Shown: positions 1 to 18,543 of the stretch, piece after piece
Position numbering within the stretch: the first letter of the stretch is position 1
Layout: each line of letters starts with the position of its first letter
Origin: Phallusia mammillata
Taxonomy: Eukaryota > Chordata > Ascidiacea > Phlebobranchia > Ascidiidae
Length of the DNA stretch: 64,000 bases
Assembly (NCBI GenBank): GCA_003260075.1
Contig: QLIY01000162.1
Coordinates: 43,910-107,909 of the forward strand
Direction: 5' to 3'
Made by a program: the position numbers and the translations under genes
Notes under the pieces: model-generated
Told to the model about the DNA's origin: nothing
The model's database searches: none
What the model saw: the letters and a program-made list of their open reading frames with translations, nothing else

Positions 1-247
1 GGGTAAATACTGGGGTTATCAACAAAAACAAAGTGGGATGCACATCTACATAACTATATCTACCATCTGTGTAAATTTTAGCCAAATCCATCAAACATTT
101 GATAGAAAAACGATTTGGACAAACTTTGGGAAGAAAAAAAAAGGAAGAAAAAAAAAGAAAAAAACAAAAAACAATTCGAGTAAAATCAATATGTGTCCCC
201 TTCAGGGAAGGGGACCCATAACTATGTGTACAAAAGGTTGAGTGTCA

Positions 248-5386
<5,139 letters not shown>

Positions 5387-6504
5387 GGTAAGTTATAAAC
5401 AGGTGGAGAAACTTAATTTATGTCATACAACACATCTAGCATGAGCAAATTACTCTGAAACAACAATCAGTTTGCTTAAGTAGATCACCTCCAATTGCAA
5501 ATCAGTAGCAATCTAAAGTCTATTTAAGAGCCACATTTCTATTACTTTGAAACAGTATCTTTAAAAATAGAGATCCTTTGAAGTTTGAACTAGTATGGTA
5601 ATTCAGCTTCAACCTAGACTTTTTCGAAATTACCGATTTGCAGCCTATTTCTTGTCACCAGCTGCACTGATACAGATCGAAAAAGTGTGCACTGTCTGCA
5701 GCTTTCTTGACATTCATATAAAGCAGGTACTTCTCCAAATGAGAGAAACAAACCTACACCACACAGTAAAACAAAATCAATCTGTGTGCAAGAAAAGGGT
5801 AAACATAATTTAATGAGAGAATTTTTTTGTCAAAGTTAATATTTGAAAACCTAAACAATTCGTTGAAACTAATGCCTATTACAAGTCTATATTATTGATG
5901 TTTAAGACTGTTTCAAAACAGATCCTAAAGTACAGAAAACACATAAACGCACTTAGGAGAAACAAAACCATAAATTCCATTACTATAATTTGTCTAACCT
6001 TTAAGACCAAATGATATGTTTGTGTGTAATGTGTATATATGTTACAATATTACAAAAAAAGGACAAAACATTTTACAAGATAACAGAATTAATCACATAA
6101 AAGTGTGTTTACAGTCCACGAATGTTTTTGATACCAGTATATACCATGTTCAATTGACACAAAACTCAATATCAAATCATAAAAACTAAAAAAAAACACT
6201 AATTTTTAACAGCTAACATAACATGTCATTTTACAAATTACATAAACAACAATCTCTGATACATTATTCTGTTACACTTACAGCTATGTAAACAAGTAAA
6301 AACACATCAAAATTCTTTTCAAATCTTAACTTATTAGTTTATAGGTATCACTTAAATATAGTGTCTTATTTAAACCCCGCATTATATGCTTCGGTATGGA
6401 CGTTAACCTGCTATGAATCAACCATTTGTAAGTTTAATCTCCGTTGTTAACTTCGACACCCGCGATCCGCTGGCAGAATAATTGGACGTTCCGCTCGATT
6501 TACA

Positions 6505-6795
6505 TTTTAGAATTGACTTTATGACGCATCAGTCAGCTTTCGAGTCTGCTGTTTGTTTCATGTTTTTCACATTGTTAAATAACAAGGGTGCATTTTCGGA
6601 CGCTAACATTGTAGTTTCGATTAGCTAAGTTTGCTTACATCGAAAAAACTTTCCAAAATATATCGAAAAAGCGGAATAGAATTGACTTTTGTGACGCATC
6701 ATTGAGTTTTCGCGATGTTTGTCATGTTACGTGTTTTACTCTGACATAACAATGCTGAACTTTAGGCGTTTGAATTGTAGTTTTGATTACATAAT
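6505..6795. repeat. Degenerate tandem repeat, about 168-bp period, two units
   Basis: A unit beginning TAGAATTGACTTTATGACGC (about 6509) and running to GTAGTTTCGATTA is followed by a second unit beginning TAGAATTGACTTTTGTGACG (about 6677) and ending GTAGTTTTGATTA. The copies are clearly related but diverged, so this is a real old duplication and not an allelic artefact. It sits in the probable shared promoter of SGK3 and SDHAF4. Confidence 0.65.
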
Positions 6796-6898
6796 ACATT
6801 TTAAAAGTGGGTTGCAATCGCCCAAACTTGCTGAACAAACTAAAAAACGCAAAAAAGTTCTTTTCTACCAATGGAGCGGAACCGTGAACAGATCGAAC

Positions 6899-7083
6899 GA
6901 TTTTTTTGCGGTTACGTTCAGTTTCAGTCTTCTGTTGACCCAGTTCAGTGTGTTTACTGATTAGGACGACGATTATCGTTTAAAACCCCCCCCCCCGATT
7001 TTTTTGCGGTTACGTTCAGTTTCAGTCTTCTGTTGACCCAGTTAAGTGTGTTTACTGATTAGAACGACGATTATCGTTTAAAA
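6899..7083. repeat. Direct repeat of 87 bp separated by C11
   Basis: The unit at 6899-6985 and the unit at 6997-7083 differ at only a couple of positions (GTTCAGTGTG against GTTAAGTGTG, TTAGGACG against TTAGAACG) and are joined by eleven C (6986-6996). The pattern is the same as at the other homopolymer junctions and is best explained as two alleles of one locus placed end to end. Confidence 0.85.
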
Positions 7084-7323
7084 ATAGATGTGGAAGGTGT
7101 GCAGTGCAGTTTGTTTTTCGAAGGTGTATAGTTATTTGGGTTGGGGAGGTCATGTTTATTATCACATAGAGTCAAACTCAAGAATAGCAAACGAAAACAT
7201 TACATGTGCTGTAGTGGCTTAAACAATTATTGATATTTTTTTTATCATTTCATTTTACAAATAAAGTAACTACAAGAATGTTCACAAGTTTATTGCTAAT
7301 GTATTACAGGTTTATTTAAAAAA

Positions 7324-7696
7324 ATGGCCTGCAAATCTGTCACTAAAGTTCCATGCATCCTGCCCATTGGCAAGGTAAAATTGCCATGTTTTAGAAATTT
7401 TGTTTACTCTGCTACGATGCTCAATAATGAAACTCCCAAACCACCGAAGAAGCCAAACACGCCAAAAGGTAAACTTGATATCAAAGAGGAACAAAAGCCA
7501 TACTATGGATCTAATGTATTTGAAGGTAAACAATCCACACAACTGAACAAATAAAAAAGCAGAAGCACCACAATATTTATTTTTAGCATTCCCGGATGAT
7601 ATTAACCCTGAAACTGGCGAAAAAGGTGGACCACGAGGGCCAGAGCCAACAAGATATGGAGACTGGGAAAGAAAGGGAAGAGTTACTGACTTCTAA
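7324..7696 (+). CDS. SDHAF4: Succinate dehydrogenase assembly factor 4, mitochondrial
   Basis: Two exons, 7324-7525 and 7587-7696 (intron with GTAAAC donor and TTTTTAG acceptor), encode 103 residues. The C-terminal half is the DUF1674/SDHAF4 signature: [20 protein letters not shown] followed by [15 protein letters not shown], ending at the stop as in other animals. The N-terminal 30 or so residues are basic and lack acidic residues ([10 protein letters not shown], then [11 protein letters not shown]), as expected for a mitochondrial targeting peptide. The family binds flavinylated SDHA in the matrix, protects it from autoxidation and promotes assembly with SDHB into complex II. An AATAAA at 7788-7793 ends the transcript. 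The gene is divergent from SGK3 and convergent with SMIM7. Confidence 0.96.
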
Positions 7697-7787
7697 AACA
7701 CCAATCATTGCTTGATCTTGCTTTATATTTTTTTGCTTTTTTTCTGGCTAAGTGCTATTTTGTGACACTGTGCATATTGGCGATGCA

Positions 7788-7793
7788 AATAAA
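7788..7793 (+). terminator. Polyadenylation signal of SDHAF4
   Basis: AATAAA about 92 bases after the SDHAF4 stop codon. It lies only 31 bases from the stop codon of the convergent SMIM7 gene, so the two 3' UTRs probably overlap. Confidence 0.7.
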
Positions 7794-7823
7794 AAGGGCA
7801 TCTTTGAAAACAGTTGTTTCAGC

Positions 7824-9839
<2,016 letters not shown>

Positions 9840-11811
9840 TTTTGCGCCGTTGGGAGTCGTAAAATAAATAGGAATCGGTCCACTAAATAATTAAATAGTC
9901 TTTCGCTTTGACTTTTGCTATGCTTAGCTGTTTGAGCAATTATCTTGCAAAATTTAGGTAGAGCTACTAACACTGAGCATAGGCTTTGGCCCGGTCTGAG
10001 AACTTCTGGTAGGTGGCGCAACGGAGCATAGGCGTTTGTGGTGCTGTTACAGCAATTTGGGNTGATTTACGTTATGGCAAACTTTGCAAGGTTTCCAATG
10101 CAATTAAAAAACATGGATCACTTCTAGCACCGTTTTATCTTAATAAATTTGAGTGTGATAGGTCCATGAGGGGAAGTTAGTTCATTGGTATTTACTTAGG
10201 CATTTTGCAAATGTTGCACATTTTTACTGACAGATAAAAAATCTAAGTAATTTAAACCATCTGTGTAAACTTGTAGGCCCACAGTCCTTTTTTCTATAGT
10301 TGATCCAAAAATTGTTTGTAGCTATATATTTAGCTTATAATTGCCCAGAATAGATTTTTGTAGATAAGTTACTGTTCAGTACTTATTGGGATAAAGTACG
10401 TACATATCAAGCTTTTGTATATTCCTTTTTTGTCATGAATGGACAACAGCTTAACAGCATAAATTACGATTTTAAGCAGGATAAGCGAGTTTTGCAGTTA
10501 AATCTCAGTCAAAATTAGACTTTAATCTGATGTATATAGAATATTATGAGAATCCAGTTCACAAATGTGATTACTGAATGAAAATTACAGACACACAGGT
10601 GGGGCCATTGATGAAATGAAGCATGCAATGCAGTCGGAAAAGTCTGTAATATAATATAAACTGAACATTTCCTATTTCACAAACAAATTTACATGAGTTG
10701 AAACCTTCATTTCCATTACTTATGGTTTAGAAGAAGATTAAACTTCCAACTTTTAACTAAAATTGCAACTTAATACTGTGAATAGTATTTGACCGATATT
10801 TGACCTATTTGACAAGTATTTGACCAGTTAATTGACCAGATTTTATTTGACCAGTCAAATGCCCAACCCTAATTTAACCCAAACTATACCTGTAGGCTAA
10901 AGGCAATGTAGATTGCTACTGATCCATCCATAAAGCCCACACCAACAAATACTCCATTTGTGCTGAAACAAGGAAATAAAAACGAGTCAATAAAGTTTTC
11001 AAAGACCAACAGCTGCTTGTACAATGACAACAGCAAAAGTTATTTGCTGTTACATTTAATTGGAGCAAAAGTTTGTTGTTTGTTACTGCAAATGAGCCAT
11101 TCCAGTTAACAAGAAATTGTTTAACCTGTAAAATGTTCCCCTTTACGATGCACTGAAAAAACATACAATTACCTGACAGCCATAGATGATATAGCTTCAC
11201 TTCCTGTGTGCTGCATAATTGCAGGTTTTAGATCGCCAACAAATAGTCCTTCTTTTGTTTTTCTTTTAGCCCATTTGGTCAAACAACATGCATGGGGGGG
11301 GGGGTTTAACTCTCTCGTTCTCGACGCTAAATCCGCATCAGTACAGTTACAAAGTGAGACACTCTTTGAAAACGGACTGGCAAAACTGGATTTATTAGTT
11401 TGACTAACTTTTACTTGTTTGCTTTCTGATATTACCGACAAACACACAGATTTATAATTGCACTTTAATAAATAAAACTCATCACCGTGAAACGAATCAT
11501 ACGATTTCCCCCTGCAGATATATACCATCTTATCAGAATCACCCAATAAAGAACGAATTCACATCAAAACAATACTACAAAAAATAATAAAACTTGGTCC
11601 GTGATCTAGACACCAAATTACAAGTGTATTTCAATTGCAATACAAAAGTTCAACGTTGGAACAGGTTGATATTGCACCAAATTTCATTCCCATTGTTTTC
11701 CCCCTTGTTTACCAGCATTAAAAAATGTAAAATTGTGACATATTCACGAGTGTAAAATCTAAAATGGCCTAAAATAAAAGGTGTTTCTACTCGGTTGGAA
11801 ATTGTTGGCCG
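9840..11811. other. SMIM7-PREB interval with assembly join and PREB duplicate
   Basis: No independent gene is seen. The SMIM7 5' end and promoter should lie just right of 9839. The window's only ambiguous base is at 10062, where the homopolymer colour of the junctions changes from C to G, so a contig join is likely here. From about 10780 there is a short run of TATTTGACC-like repeats. A partial second copy of PREB (10872-11294) and a G11 junction follow. The stretch 11305-11811 is probably PREB 3' UTR or downstream DNA. Confidence 0.5.
10872..11294 (-). pseudogene. Second partial copy of PREB exons 8 (3' part) and 9
   Basis: This stretch matches 12190-12598 along its whole length with scattered differences. 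It contains a complete copy of PREB exon 9 (10962-10890, intact splice sites, one visible amino-acid change, SKNG to STNG) and the 3' part of exon 8 (11293-11173), cut by the G11 run at 11294-11304. It lies downstream of the PREB stop codon, so it is not part of the normal transcript. Either it is a partial tandem duplicate, or, more likely given the junction, the other allele's version of this part of the gene. Confidence 0.8.
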
Positions 11812-14800
11812 TCAAATTACACCAACACTGTGAAGGTATAGAGCAGAACAAGCGATTGCAACAAAACATAAGACGATAACCACCCAGTATGGAAATAAGG
11901 CTGTAATAAAAAAGATTCAGTTACTTTGGTTAGAGAAAAATCACATTGTTAGTTTAATGCCAAAGTAATCGGAGAACTTACCTCTTGAATCAAGTTTGGT
12001 CAGTTTACAAGTGCAGTCTGCAGATACAGACACCAACGCAGCGTCACATTCCTTTTCCATTTGTGGCGAGTCATGAACAAATGAAACAGAAGTCACAAAA
12101 ATGCTGTGTATGTTTTTGACTCTCTTGGCACACTGATATGGCATAAAATTAACAGATTAAAAAGTAACAATCTAAGACCTTTATTTGCAACCTAAACTAT
12201 ACCTGCAGGCTGAAGGCAATGTAGATTGCTACTGACCCATCCATAAAGCCCACTCCAACAAACACTCCATTTTTGCTGAAACAAGAAAATACAAACGAGT
12301 CAATAAAGTTTTCAATGACCAACAACTATTTATAACAACAGCAAGAGTTATTTGCTGTTACGTTTAATTGAAGCAAAAGTTCGTTACTGCAAATGAGCCA
12401 TTCCATTCGACAAGAAATTGTTTAACCTGTAAAATGTTCCCCTTTACAATGCACTGAAAAAACATACATTTACCTGACAGCCATAGATGATATGGCTTCA
12501 CTTCCTGTGTGCTGCATAATTGCAGGTTTTAGATCACCAACAAATAATCCTTCTTTTGTTTTTCTTTTAGCCCATTTGGTCAAACAACATGCATGGCTTG
12601 ATTTTTTGGTCACATCCTGTTTGATTGGAGCATGACTCGTGAACAACATAAAACGAGAACTGTCCTCAGGAACAATTGCAAACCTGCAAAAGTCCTGATC
12701 ATGTTAAAAAATGACACACTTTGCCTTACATGGCTCCCAAAACAGTTTTAAAAGGTATGTGGTGCTGTGTAAATGCAAATTTAAACCTTAAAAAACTTTA
12801 TGCCCAGATCCCACATAACTGTTTATGGACTAAAGAAAAATGTGTATTAATTTTAACAGCATGGGTTTAAACATTGTTTAGTAAGCGGGGGGGGGGGCAC
12901 ACTTTGCCTTACATGGCTCCCAAAACAGTTTTAAAGGGTATGGTGTGCTGTGTAAATGCAAATTTAAACCTTACTTTATGCCCAGATCCCACATAACTGT
13001 TTATAGACTAAAGAAAAATGTGTATTAATTTTAACAGCATGGGTTGAAACATTGTTTAGTAAGCACAAAAGAACGGGTGCTGTAAGCACAAAAGAACCTT
13101 TCACAGCCTTAGGTTTAAGACAGGCCTAAACCTACTGAAATTGTCTATGATAACCCGACATACGTGTAAAATCACAATATGTGAAACAAAGGACCATGAT
13201 ATGTGCTTGGTAAAATACTTTCGTACTTGCAATTTCGAAATCGGTATGCACGTGTCACCATCTGCATGTTCCAAATAGAACTCAAATCCAACAGTTTGTG
13301 TCCATTGGAAGAATCCCAAAGGTACGCTTTGGCATCTCTAGAAGCAGATACTATCTAAAAGCACACTCACATTTGAGAACAAGCATATTTGGCAACAAAC
13401 CAAAAGATACGATTTTCAAACCTGTTTATCATCTAGGCTAATATCTAGGTCTGTAACATCATCCTTGTGTCCGTGGACATTGAAAACTTTTTCATGCACT
13501 TTATTGCCTGTGAGCTATTAAAACAAATGTTATCGATTGAGTTTGAAATATGGTAAGACTGTACTTGAATTTAACATAAATTTAAAGCAGCTTAGTCGAA
13601 ACCATAACTGCCACAGTGTTTTAATGCAGAACTTGACGGTGTAACTGCAGCACATTCAGTCATGATCCACCAATTGTGCCATTCGCTATTTTTTGTACCA
13701 TAACACTTCGACGTTGGGCAGCTATTTCTGGCTTGGTGATGGTTTAGTGCCATTGTGACGCTATATGTGCTTTCACCAAGCAAAATAAACTCAACTCAAA
13801 ATATAACAATTGGTTTTGTTGTTTTTATCATGCAGGTTGTCAAACCACGGTTTATATAAGAACTAAGGAGAAAGGAAATCTAAGGTGCAAGTACCGAAAA
13901 AACAACTGACAAAAAGATAAGAACTGGAGATTGGAGTCAGAAGTTAAACAGACCAAAATATTTTGAGTTTTGTTTTTTCTCACCTTCCATGCTCGTAGGT
14001 GGCCATCAGAACCTCCTGCAACTATTAAGCTCCCGCTGTTGCTTATTTGTACAGAAGTCTAAAAAATAAAGCAAAACTATGCTTTTGGAGCTTTATACAT
14101 GCATCTTGAATTAATAATTCAGAGTTAAAAATTTTAATGTCTTAAAATTGAAGTCAGGATAACTTTTTATTCTTTCAAATTAATTTTGAAAGGCAATGTA
14201 TTGAGTACCTTGCTTTCCAAAAATGTAATGGCCAACATACATGTTAAAAAATGACTTTGTTTTAAATGGTTTGTCAAATGCTCATGCCATGATAAGGAAT
14301 ACAAAAAACTAAAACAGTAGCACCTGATAGCTGAATCATTAAAAAAACTTAAAAAATGTGATGCCAGAACTTTTTAATGCAAACAGGGAAACTTGAGCTT
14401 ATTATCAATATGTTAGTTCTTACCTGAAAACCACCCTTTCCAGGGACACTATCAATTTCATGTTCTAAATTGAAGCTGTAATGAGTAACAGCCTGAGAGG
14501 GCTCTTTTTCTTTCTTACTCTTGCTATCAGACTTCTTTCTCCTTTTCACTGCAACAAATCACTTTTTTACACATTGTTGAATATTGGAAAAGCATAACAT
14601 GATTTTTTTCATACCTGTGCTATCTGACTTATCAGTTTCCGCAGCTGGTTTTTGTGATCCAGAAACAGTGTACACATTGCATTGGCTGCCCATACTTAGT
14701 GCCAGCATGCATTTTGATTGTCCTTTGGAAGTGTCTGTCAAAATTGAACATTCAAAAGTGTTGTTACCAACCTGGTCATAACATCAAAATTAAGTTTATT

Positions 14801-15789
14801 TACCAAGCGAAGTTAAATATGTAAGTTATGTTATAATCATTACTTGAACTGCCACTCAACACTAACTGTAAATCTTTTGCTTATTCATACAAGTCATGTA
14901 TCTGCATAACTTTTAAACAGGGTGCAGAAACACCAAATATATAGTAAATTTTGTTCTGGTTTTATAATAGGGCTGTTAAGTTGGCTAAAAATGTTAGAAC
15001 CCTACAATTTGAAAATGTTCCGATTTAAAAAAACATTTATGCTGCCCTTTAAAAAGTTGACAAAAATATCATGTCTCCACAATCCTGGTTGTTAGTATTG
15101 TGTAGAACTGTAAGTGCTAAAGAAACTATTATAAATGTAAGTTAAATGTTGATATACCATTTGTTACAGTTTTCGCACTCATGTGCATGATTGCATGTTT
15201 GTCAGTTTCTAGCTGGTCTATGGGTTGAGCATGAAAACCTTTTCTTTGTTTTTCCAATTCAAACACTTGCTGAAAAACATAAACGTAAGACATTTAGCAT
15301 ATAAACTACAAACAAATTTCAGTTAACACCTAATTATTTTAGTGCCTACTGAATTCCAAATTGTATCCTAGCTATAAAATATTCTGTTTAATTGGATATT
15401 ATGGTGGTAAAATGCAAAAGCTTGGGCAAAGCCTACTGTTTACCAGATTCTTTTGTGCATGCAGTGGTGGGATTCAGCTGGTTCGCAACTGTTCTATGGA
15501 AACTTCTCACTAAATTTTATGAGATCAGTGAACTGGTTACTGTCAACGGACTTTTGCAATAGAACTGGCTGAAAAATATGACTTTTGTGATAGAATGGGC
15601 TGACAAAAAACTTGAATCCCACCACTGTGTACATGTACTTAAATCATAGATCTCATAACCATATAAACTTACTACACAATTGCGCACACCAGTTTTGGCA
15701 GCTCCACCCCCTCCACCTACAAAGAAGGTCTTGTCATCGACAAATTCACAGCAATACATAGGAAAGGATACCTTGCACAAAGCAGCCAT
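11812..15789 (-). CDS. PREB: PREB/SEC12 guanine nucleotide exchange factor for SAR1
   Basis: Eleven exons: 15789-15673, 15269-15158, 14734-14615, 14548-14424, 14058-13984, 13514-13422, 13354-13227, 12683-12474, 12275-12203, 12132-11982, 11900-11812. They encode 430 residues (human PREB has 417) with every phase consistent. The protein begins MAALCKVSFPMYCCEF, then VGGGGGAAKTGVRN, the GGGGAAKTG block typical of PREB. WD-repeat segments follow (GGSDGHLRAWK; SASRDAKAYLWD; VGFMDGSVAIYIAFSLQ). The last exon is a hydrophobic helix (ALFPYWVVIVLCFVAIACSA) ending HSVGVI. The family is an ER-membrane beta-propeller that loads SAR1 with GTP to start COPII coat assembly. Exon 4 adds a lysine-rich linker (KRRKKSDSKSKKEKE), in the same region as a charged insert of the human protein. 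FBXO42 lies about 150 bp upstream on the same strand. Confidence 0.95.
12715..13065. repeat. Direct repeat of about 170 bp separated by G11, in PREB intron 7
   Basis: The units at 12715-12886 and 12898-13065 are joined by G11 (12887-12897). They differ by single bases and a short indel (ACCTTAAAAAACTTTATG against ACCTTACTTTATG), as two alleles would. The repeat is wholly intronic, between PREB exons 7 and 8. Confidence 0.85.
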
Positions 15790-15942
15790 GTTTTGCACTT
15801 CGCATATGGCAGCTGACACTAAAAAATGGACTCTAAGTGTTTACAATAAACTTCTAAAGCAACAAAAAATAAAATAATCGGTAATTTGACATGAAATCGG
15901 CATACATTTCTAATCTGAGCAATTTAATGCACATTTAAAATG
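15790..15942 (-). promoter_or_regulatory. Short spacer between FBXO42 stop and PREB start, possible operon spacer
   Basis: Reading on the minus strand, the spacer holds an ATTAAA-type polyadenylation hexamer shortly after the FBXO42 stop, a T-rich stretch, and CATTTTTTAG about 25-30 bases ahead of the PREB start codon, which looks like a splice acceptor. A poly(A) signal followed about 100 bp later by an acceptor with no nearby donor is the layout of a polycistronic unit resolved by spliced-leader trans-splicing, as known in tunicates. An ordinary compact intergenic region with a 5' UTR intron is the alternative. Confidence 0.35.
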
Positions 15943-17235
15943 TTACTTCTGCAAGCCAACTGTGCATAAAGTCATGGTACTCGATTTTAATAGTTTTCGG
16001 TAACCTAATAAAACCACTTCGCCTCTGCCTTCAATAACATGTAGTTCTGAAAAAGAGGTGTTTCGAACAAAATTTCGCAAAAGCTTACTGCTGGAATCAA
16101 TTTGATTGACCCATTGCAACATACCATCAGTTTCAAATGGTTTTAGGTCAAGCAAAAATAGACCCAGAGTGTTTTTAAGCAGACTGTTGTTAGAATTTCG
16201 TTGCGGCAATGAAATGTGAGATGTCAATTCTGGGACATCATCTGGCAAAGAATCAGAAGTATGAGCTAGCACGACTAATGTCTCACCAACTACAGTGAAG
16301 TTTCTTCCACTAATTACATTCAGTTTTGGTGAATAGCCTTTCAGACTGGGTGCAATTTCCACAGCCTGGTAAGTCCATTCATTAAAGCCTGTCCGTAACA
16401 AAACCCAAACACCAAACAAGTTTCTGTCAATTATAAGCAAAGCCATGGAGTAAGCTTGGCTCTTTATGCGAAAAATCCCTTTGGAAGTGTCTGGAAAAAT
16501 TTTAGTGGGCATCGCACCATTTAACACCTGTTTGTGCCAAGTTAAACTGGTCAGATTTAGGCACCACATCTCTTCATTCCGAATTAAACCCATCTTGGTT
16601 CCACCATATACAGCTAATAAGTCCATTTCAGGGTCGTCTTCATCAATTAACACACATGATGAAGGAAGAAACAATGGAGGAGGGCTCTCTGCTTGCAGAA
16701 ATGTTTTGTACTTCCATGAGCCTGTTTTAGTGTCATAAATATGCAAGTCATTGCTGTATTCGGCACTGCCCCTTCCTAAAGAGTTGCTCGGAGTCAGGGA
16801 TGAACCACCAAAAAGGACAAGCCACCGTTTATATGCCTGCATACAACATCCAAATTTTGGAGGTGGAAACACACCCCTAGCGATGGGACGACTCCATGTT
16901 AAGCTATGCAGATCAAGTTTTAGAAGGTCATTAAATCCTGTCATTGTATTTGAAGCACATTTTCCTCCGAATACATATAGTGACCTTGTGAAATCGCAAT
17001 AGCAAACACTTTCGCCAACCCGTGGTGTAACAGTAGTGGTTTGATCGCTATTAACATGGGTCCATTTGATTATTCCACTTCTAAGGTCCTCTTCAAGACG
17101 CAGAGGCAACTTGGTAGCCACCTCACTTGCCACATGATTCCATTTGTGACAAACCATGGCTGCAATATTATGCTCTTTGTACGGAGACAGATATGAGACT
17201 ATTGTTTCAAGAATTTCTGCAGGCAGGCATTCCAT
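15943..17235 (-). CDS. FBXO42: F-box and kelch-repeat protein, FBXO42-like, intronless CDS
   Basis: One open frame of 430 residues. Residues 1-45 form an F-box (LPAEILETIVSYLSPYKEHN, then MVCHKWNHV), which would bind SKP1 in an SCF ubiquitin ligase. Kelch-type blades follow: SVCYCDFTRSLYVFGG with FNDLLKLDLHSLTW, RWLVLFGGSS with YSNDLHIYDTKTGSW, LLAVYGGTKMG with EMWCLNLTSLTW, and a weaker fourth. The LSPY(K/Q)EH F-box sequence and blade order match FBXO42, a substrate receptor linked to p53 turnover in mammals. The long low-complexity C-terminus of vertebrate FBXO42 is absent, so the protein is shorter. An in-frame stop lies a few codons upstream of the ATG, which fixes the start. It is divergent from the PTB gene and precedes PREB on the same strand. 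Confidence 0.88.
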   Translation of the reverse strand: MECLPAEILETIVSYLSPYKEHNIAAMVCHKWNHVASEVATKLPLRLEEDLRSGIIKWTHVNSDQTTTVTPRVGESVCYCDFTRSLYVFGGKCASNTMTGFNDLLKLDLHSLTWSRPIARGVFPPPKFGCCMQAYKRWLVLFGGSSLTPSNSLGRGSAEYSNDLHIYDTKTGSWKYKTFLQAESPPPLFLPSSCVLIDEDDPEMDLLAVYGGTKMGLIRNEEMWCLNLTSLTWHKQVLNGAMPTKIFPDTSKGIFRIKSQAYSMALLIIDRNLFGVWVLLRTGFNEWTYQAVEIAPSLKGYSPKLNVISGRNFTVVGETLVVLAHTSDSLPDDVPELTSHISLPQRNSNNSLLKNTLGLFLLDLKPFETDGMLQWVNQIDSSSKLLRNFVRNTSFSELHVIEGRGEVVLLGYRKLLKSSTMTLCTVGLQK

Positions 17236-18543
17236 TATGAACCTTTAGCAACTTTATTTCAGAAGTAAGCTATTGTAAATAGGAAACATTATCTCAACAC
17301 TTTGTAGTAAAAGTTTGCACCAAGTTAACATATATATACAGCAGCATATATTGTACTTTTCATCAAGGTACACAACATACACAAGGAAAACCATATTTTG
17401 GGAAAGTGAAATATCATGTCTTTAATGCGACATGCGTTAGTTTTTCAAATAAAATAAATTTATTAATGCCCAAAGTCCATACTCCATACAACCTTGCTCA
17501 AAGCAACAAATTCTACAAGTGAACTTAACGCAGCTTTCTAAGACAAAAACAAAATTATTAATACATATTACATAACACAGAAAAGCAGAAATTATAAATA
17601 CTTAAGGAATGTCCTGTAGAACCACTTTAAAACTGACTATCTGTGATACACGTTGCTTTAACGAACACATTTTACAAGTTCCGACTGATGTGTAGCTGCT
17701 TTTCCTCCAAGGCAAAACACGCAATGTAAATACAACACGCTTTTCTCATCCGTATCGTACATGCGTTCTAAAATGAATTATGTCTCGACGGTCTGTCTAC
17801 TTGTCTTGTTATTTAAGCTGAATTAAAAGACACAATTATTTTTGATAAAATGTTTTTAGGAATTGTTTGAATTTTGTTTTAATCGTTGAATAAAAATATT
17901 TTATCTGGTAATTTCCCTGGATATTTTGATATCTATGTTTTGTTCTGCTTCATTAAACAATGGCGCGCCTTGGCTATTTACCCGTGGTGAAATTGCTCTC
18001 GCGTTTTGCGTGGTTAACTGCATGTGTTTCTTAAGTTTTATTTCTAAGCAAAGCATTCTGTAAAAGAATAGCTGTGTGAGGTTATTGTGGTTGTCGAAAA
18101 TAAGAATAACAACAAGCAGCAATGCAACTTTTTTTTTAAATGTGATGTTTTGGTCTTTGCAAAAAATGTTTCCTTTTTGTTTAAGTTTAGGCCTGGTGAA
18201 ACGTCTAAACTTGTACCACAACAAAACAACATTGTTGCAAATCTGTTTATTTATTTGTTTGGTTATTTATATTTCGCTCCATGAAACAATTGCAGAACAA
18301 ATGCACTAAAACATTCACCGAACTAGAAATAGCTGGCTAAAGTTGAGAACTTGAGATCTTATGAACTGCCCACAGGATAATTAAATGTTCAATGTACTTC
18401 AACTGCACCCTTATTGTCTATTAATGTAATATACCATTAAATAAGTTGTAATGATTAATTTTTATTACAAAATACTTGATTTTTGCTCTGTATTATCTCA
18501 ACTCATTCTTATTATTGCATTGCATTAGGTTTCATGTTGTAGC
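17236..18543. promoter_or_regulatory. Divergent promoter region of FBXO42 and the PTB gene
   Basis: No coding region is convincing; the short ORFs here are AT-rich and mutually overlapping. A CpG-bearing patch around 17690-17800 and 17960-18005 (CCGTATCGTACATGCG, AATGGCGCGCC) is the best promoter candidate. At 18521-18528 TGCATTAG, after a T/C-rich run, is a splice acceptor 15 bases before the PTB start codon, so the PTB gene probably has at least one upstream non-coding exon (or is trans-spliced). The matching donor cannot be identified. Confidence 0.5.

Larger units (their letters stand above)
5387..7323. other. Divergent intergenic region between SGK3 and SDHAF4
   Basis: No protein gene is seen. 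The left part (to about 6400) is AT-rich and may hold SGK3 5' UTR or introns. From about 6430 the sequence gains CpG (CCCGCGATCCGCTGG, GACGCATC repeats) and probably holds the promoters of both divergent genes. A degenerate tandem repeat and a poly-C junction (separate entries) lie within it. Just before the SDHAF4 start, TGTATTACAG looks like a splice acceptor about 15 bases ahead of the ATG, so a 5' UTR intron or trans-splice site is possible. Confidence 0.6.

Noticed and set aside
11169-11546. ORF combining PREB exon 8 sequence with unrelated N-terminal residues
   Set aside because: It reads through the G11 junction, so the fusion is an artefact of the join.
16466-17002. Plus-strand ORFs opposite FBXO42 and other ORFs antisense to PTB
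   Set aside because: Shadows of the real coding strand with no protein-like features.
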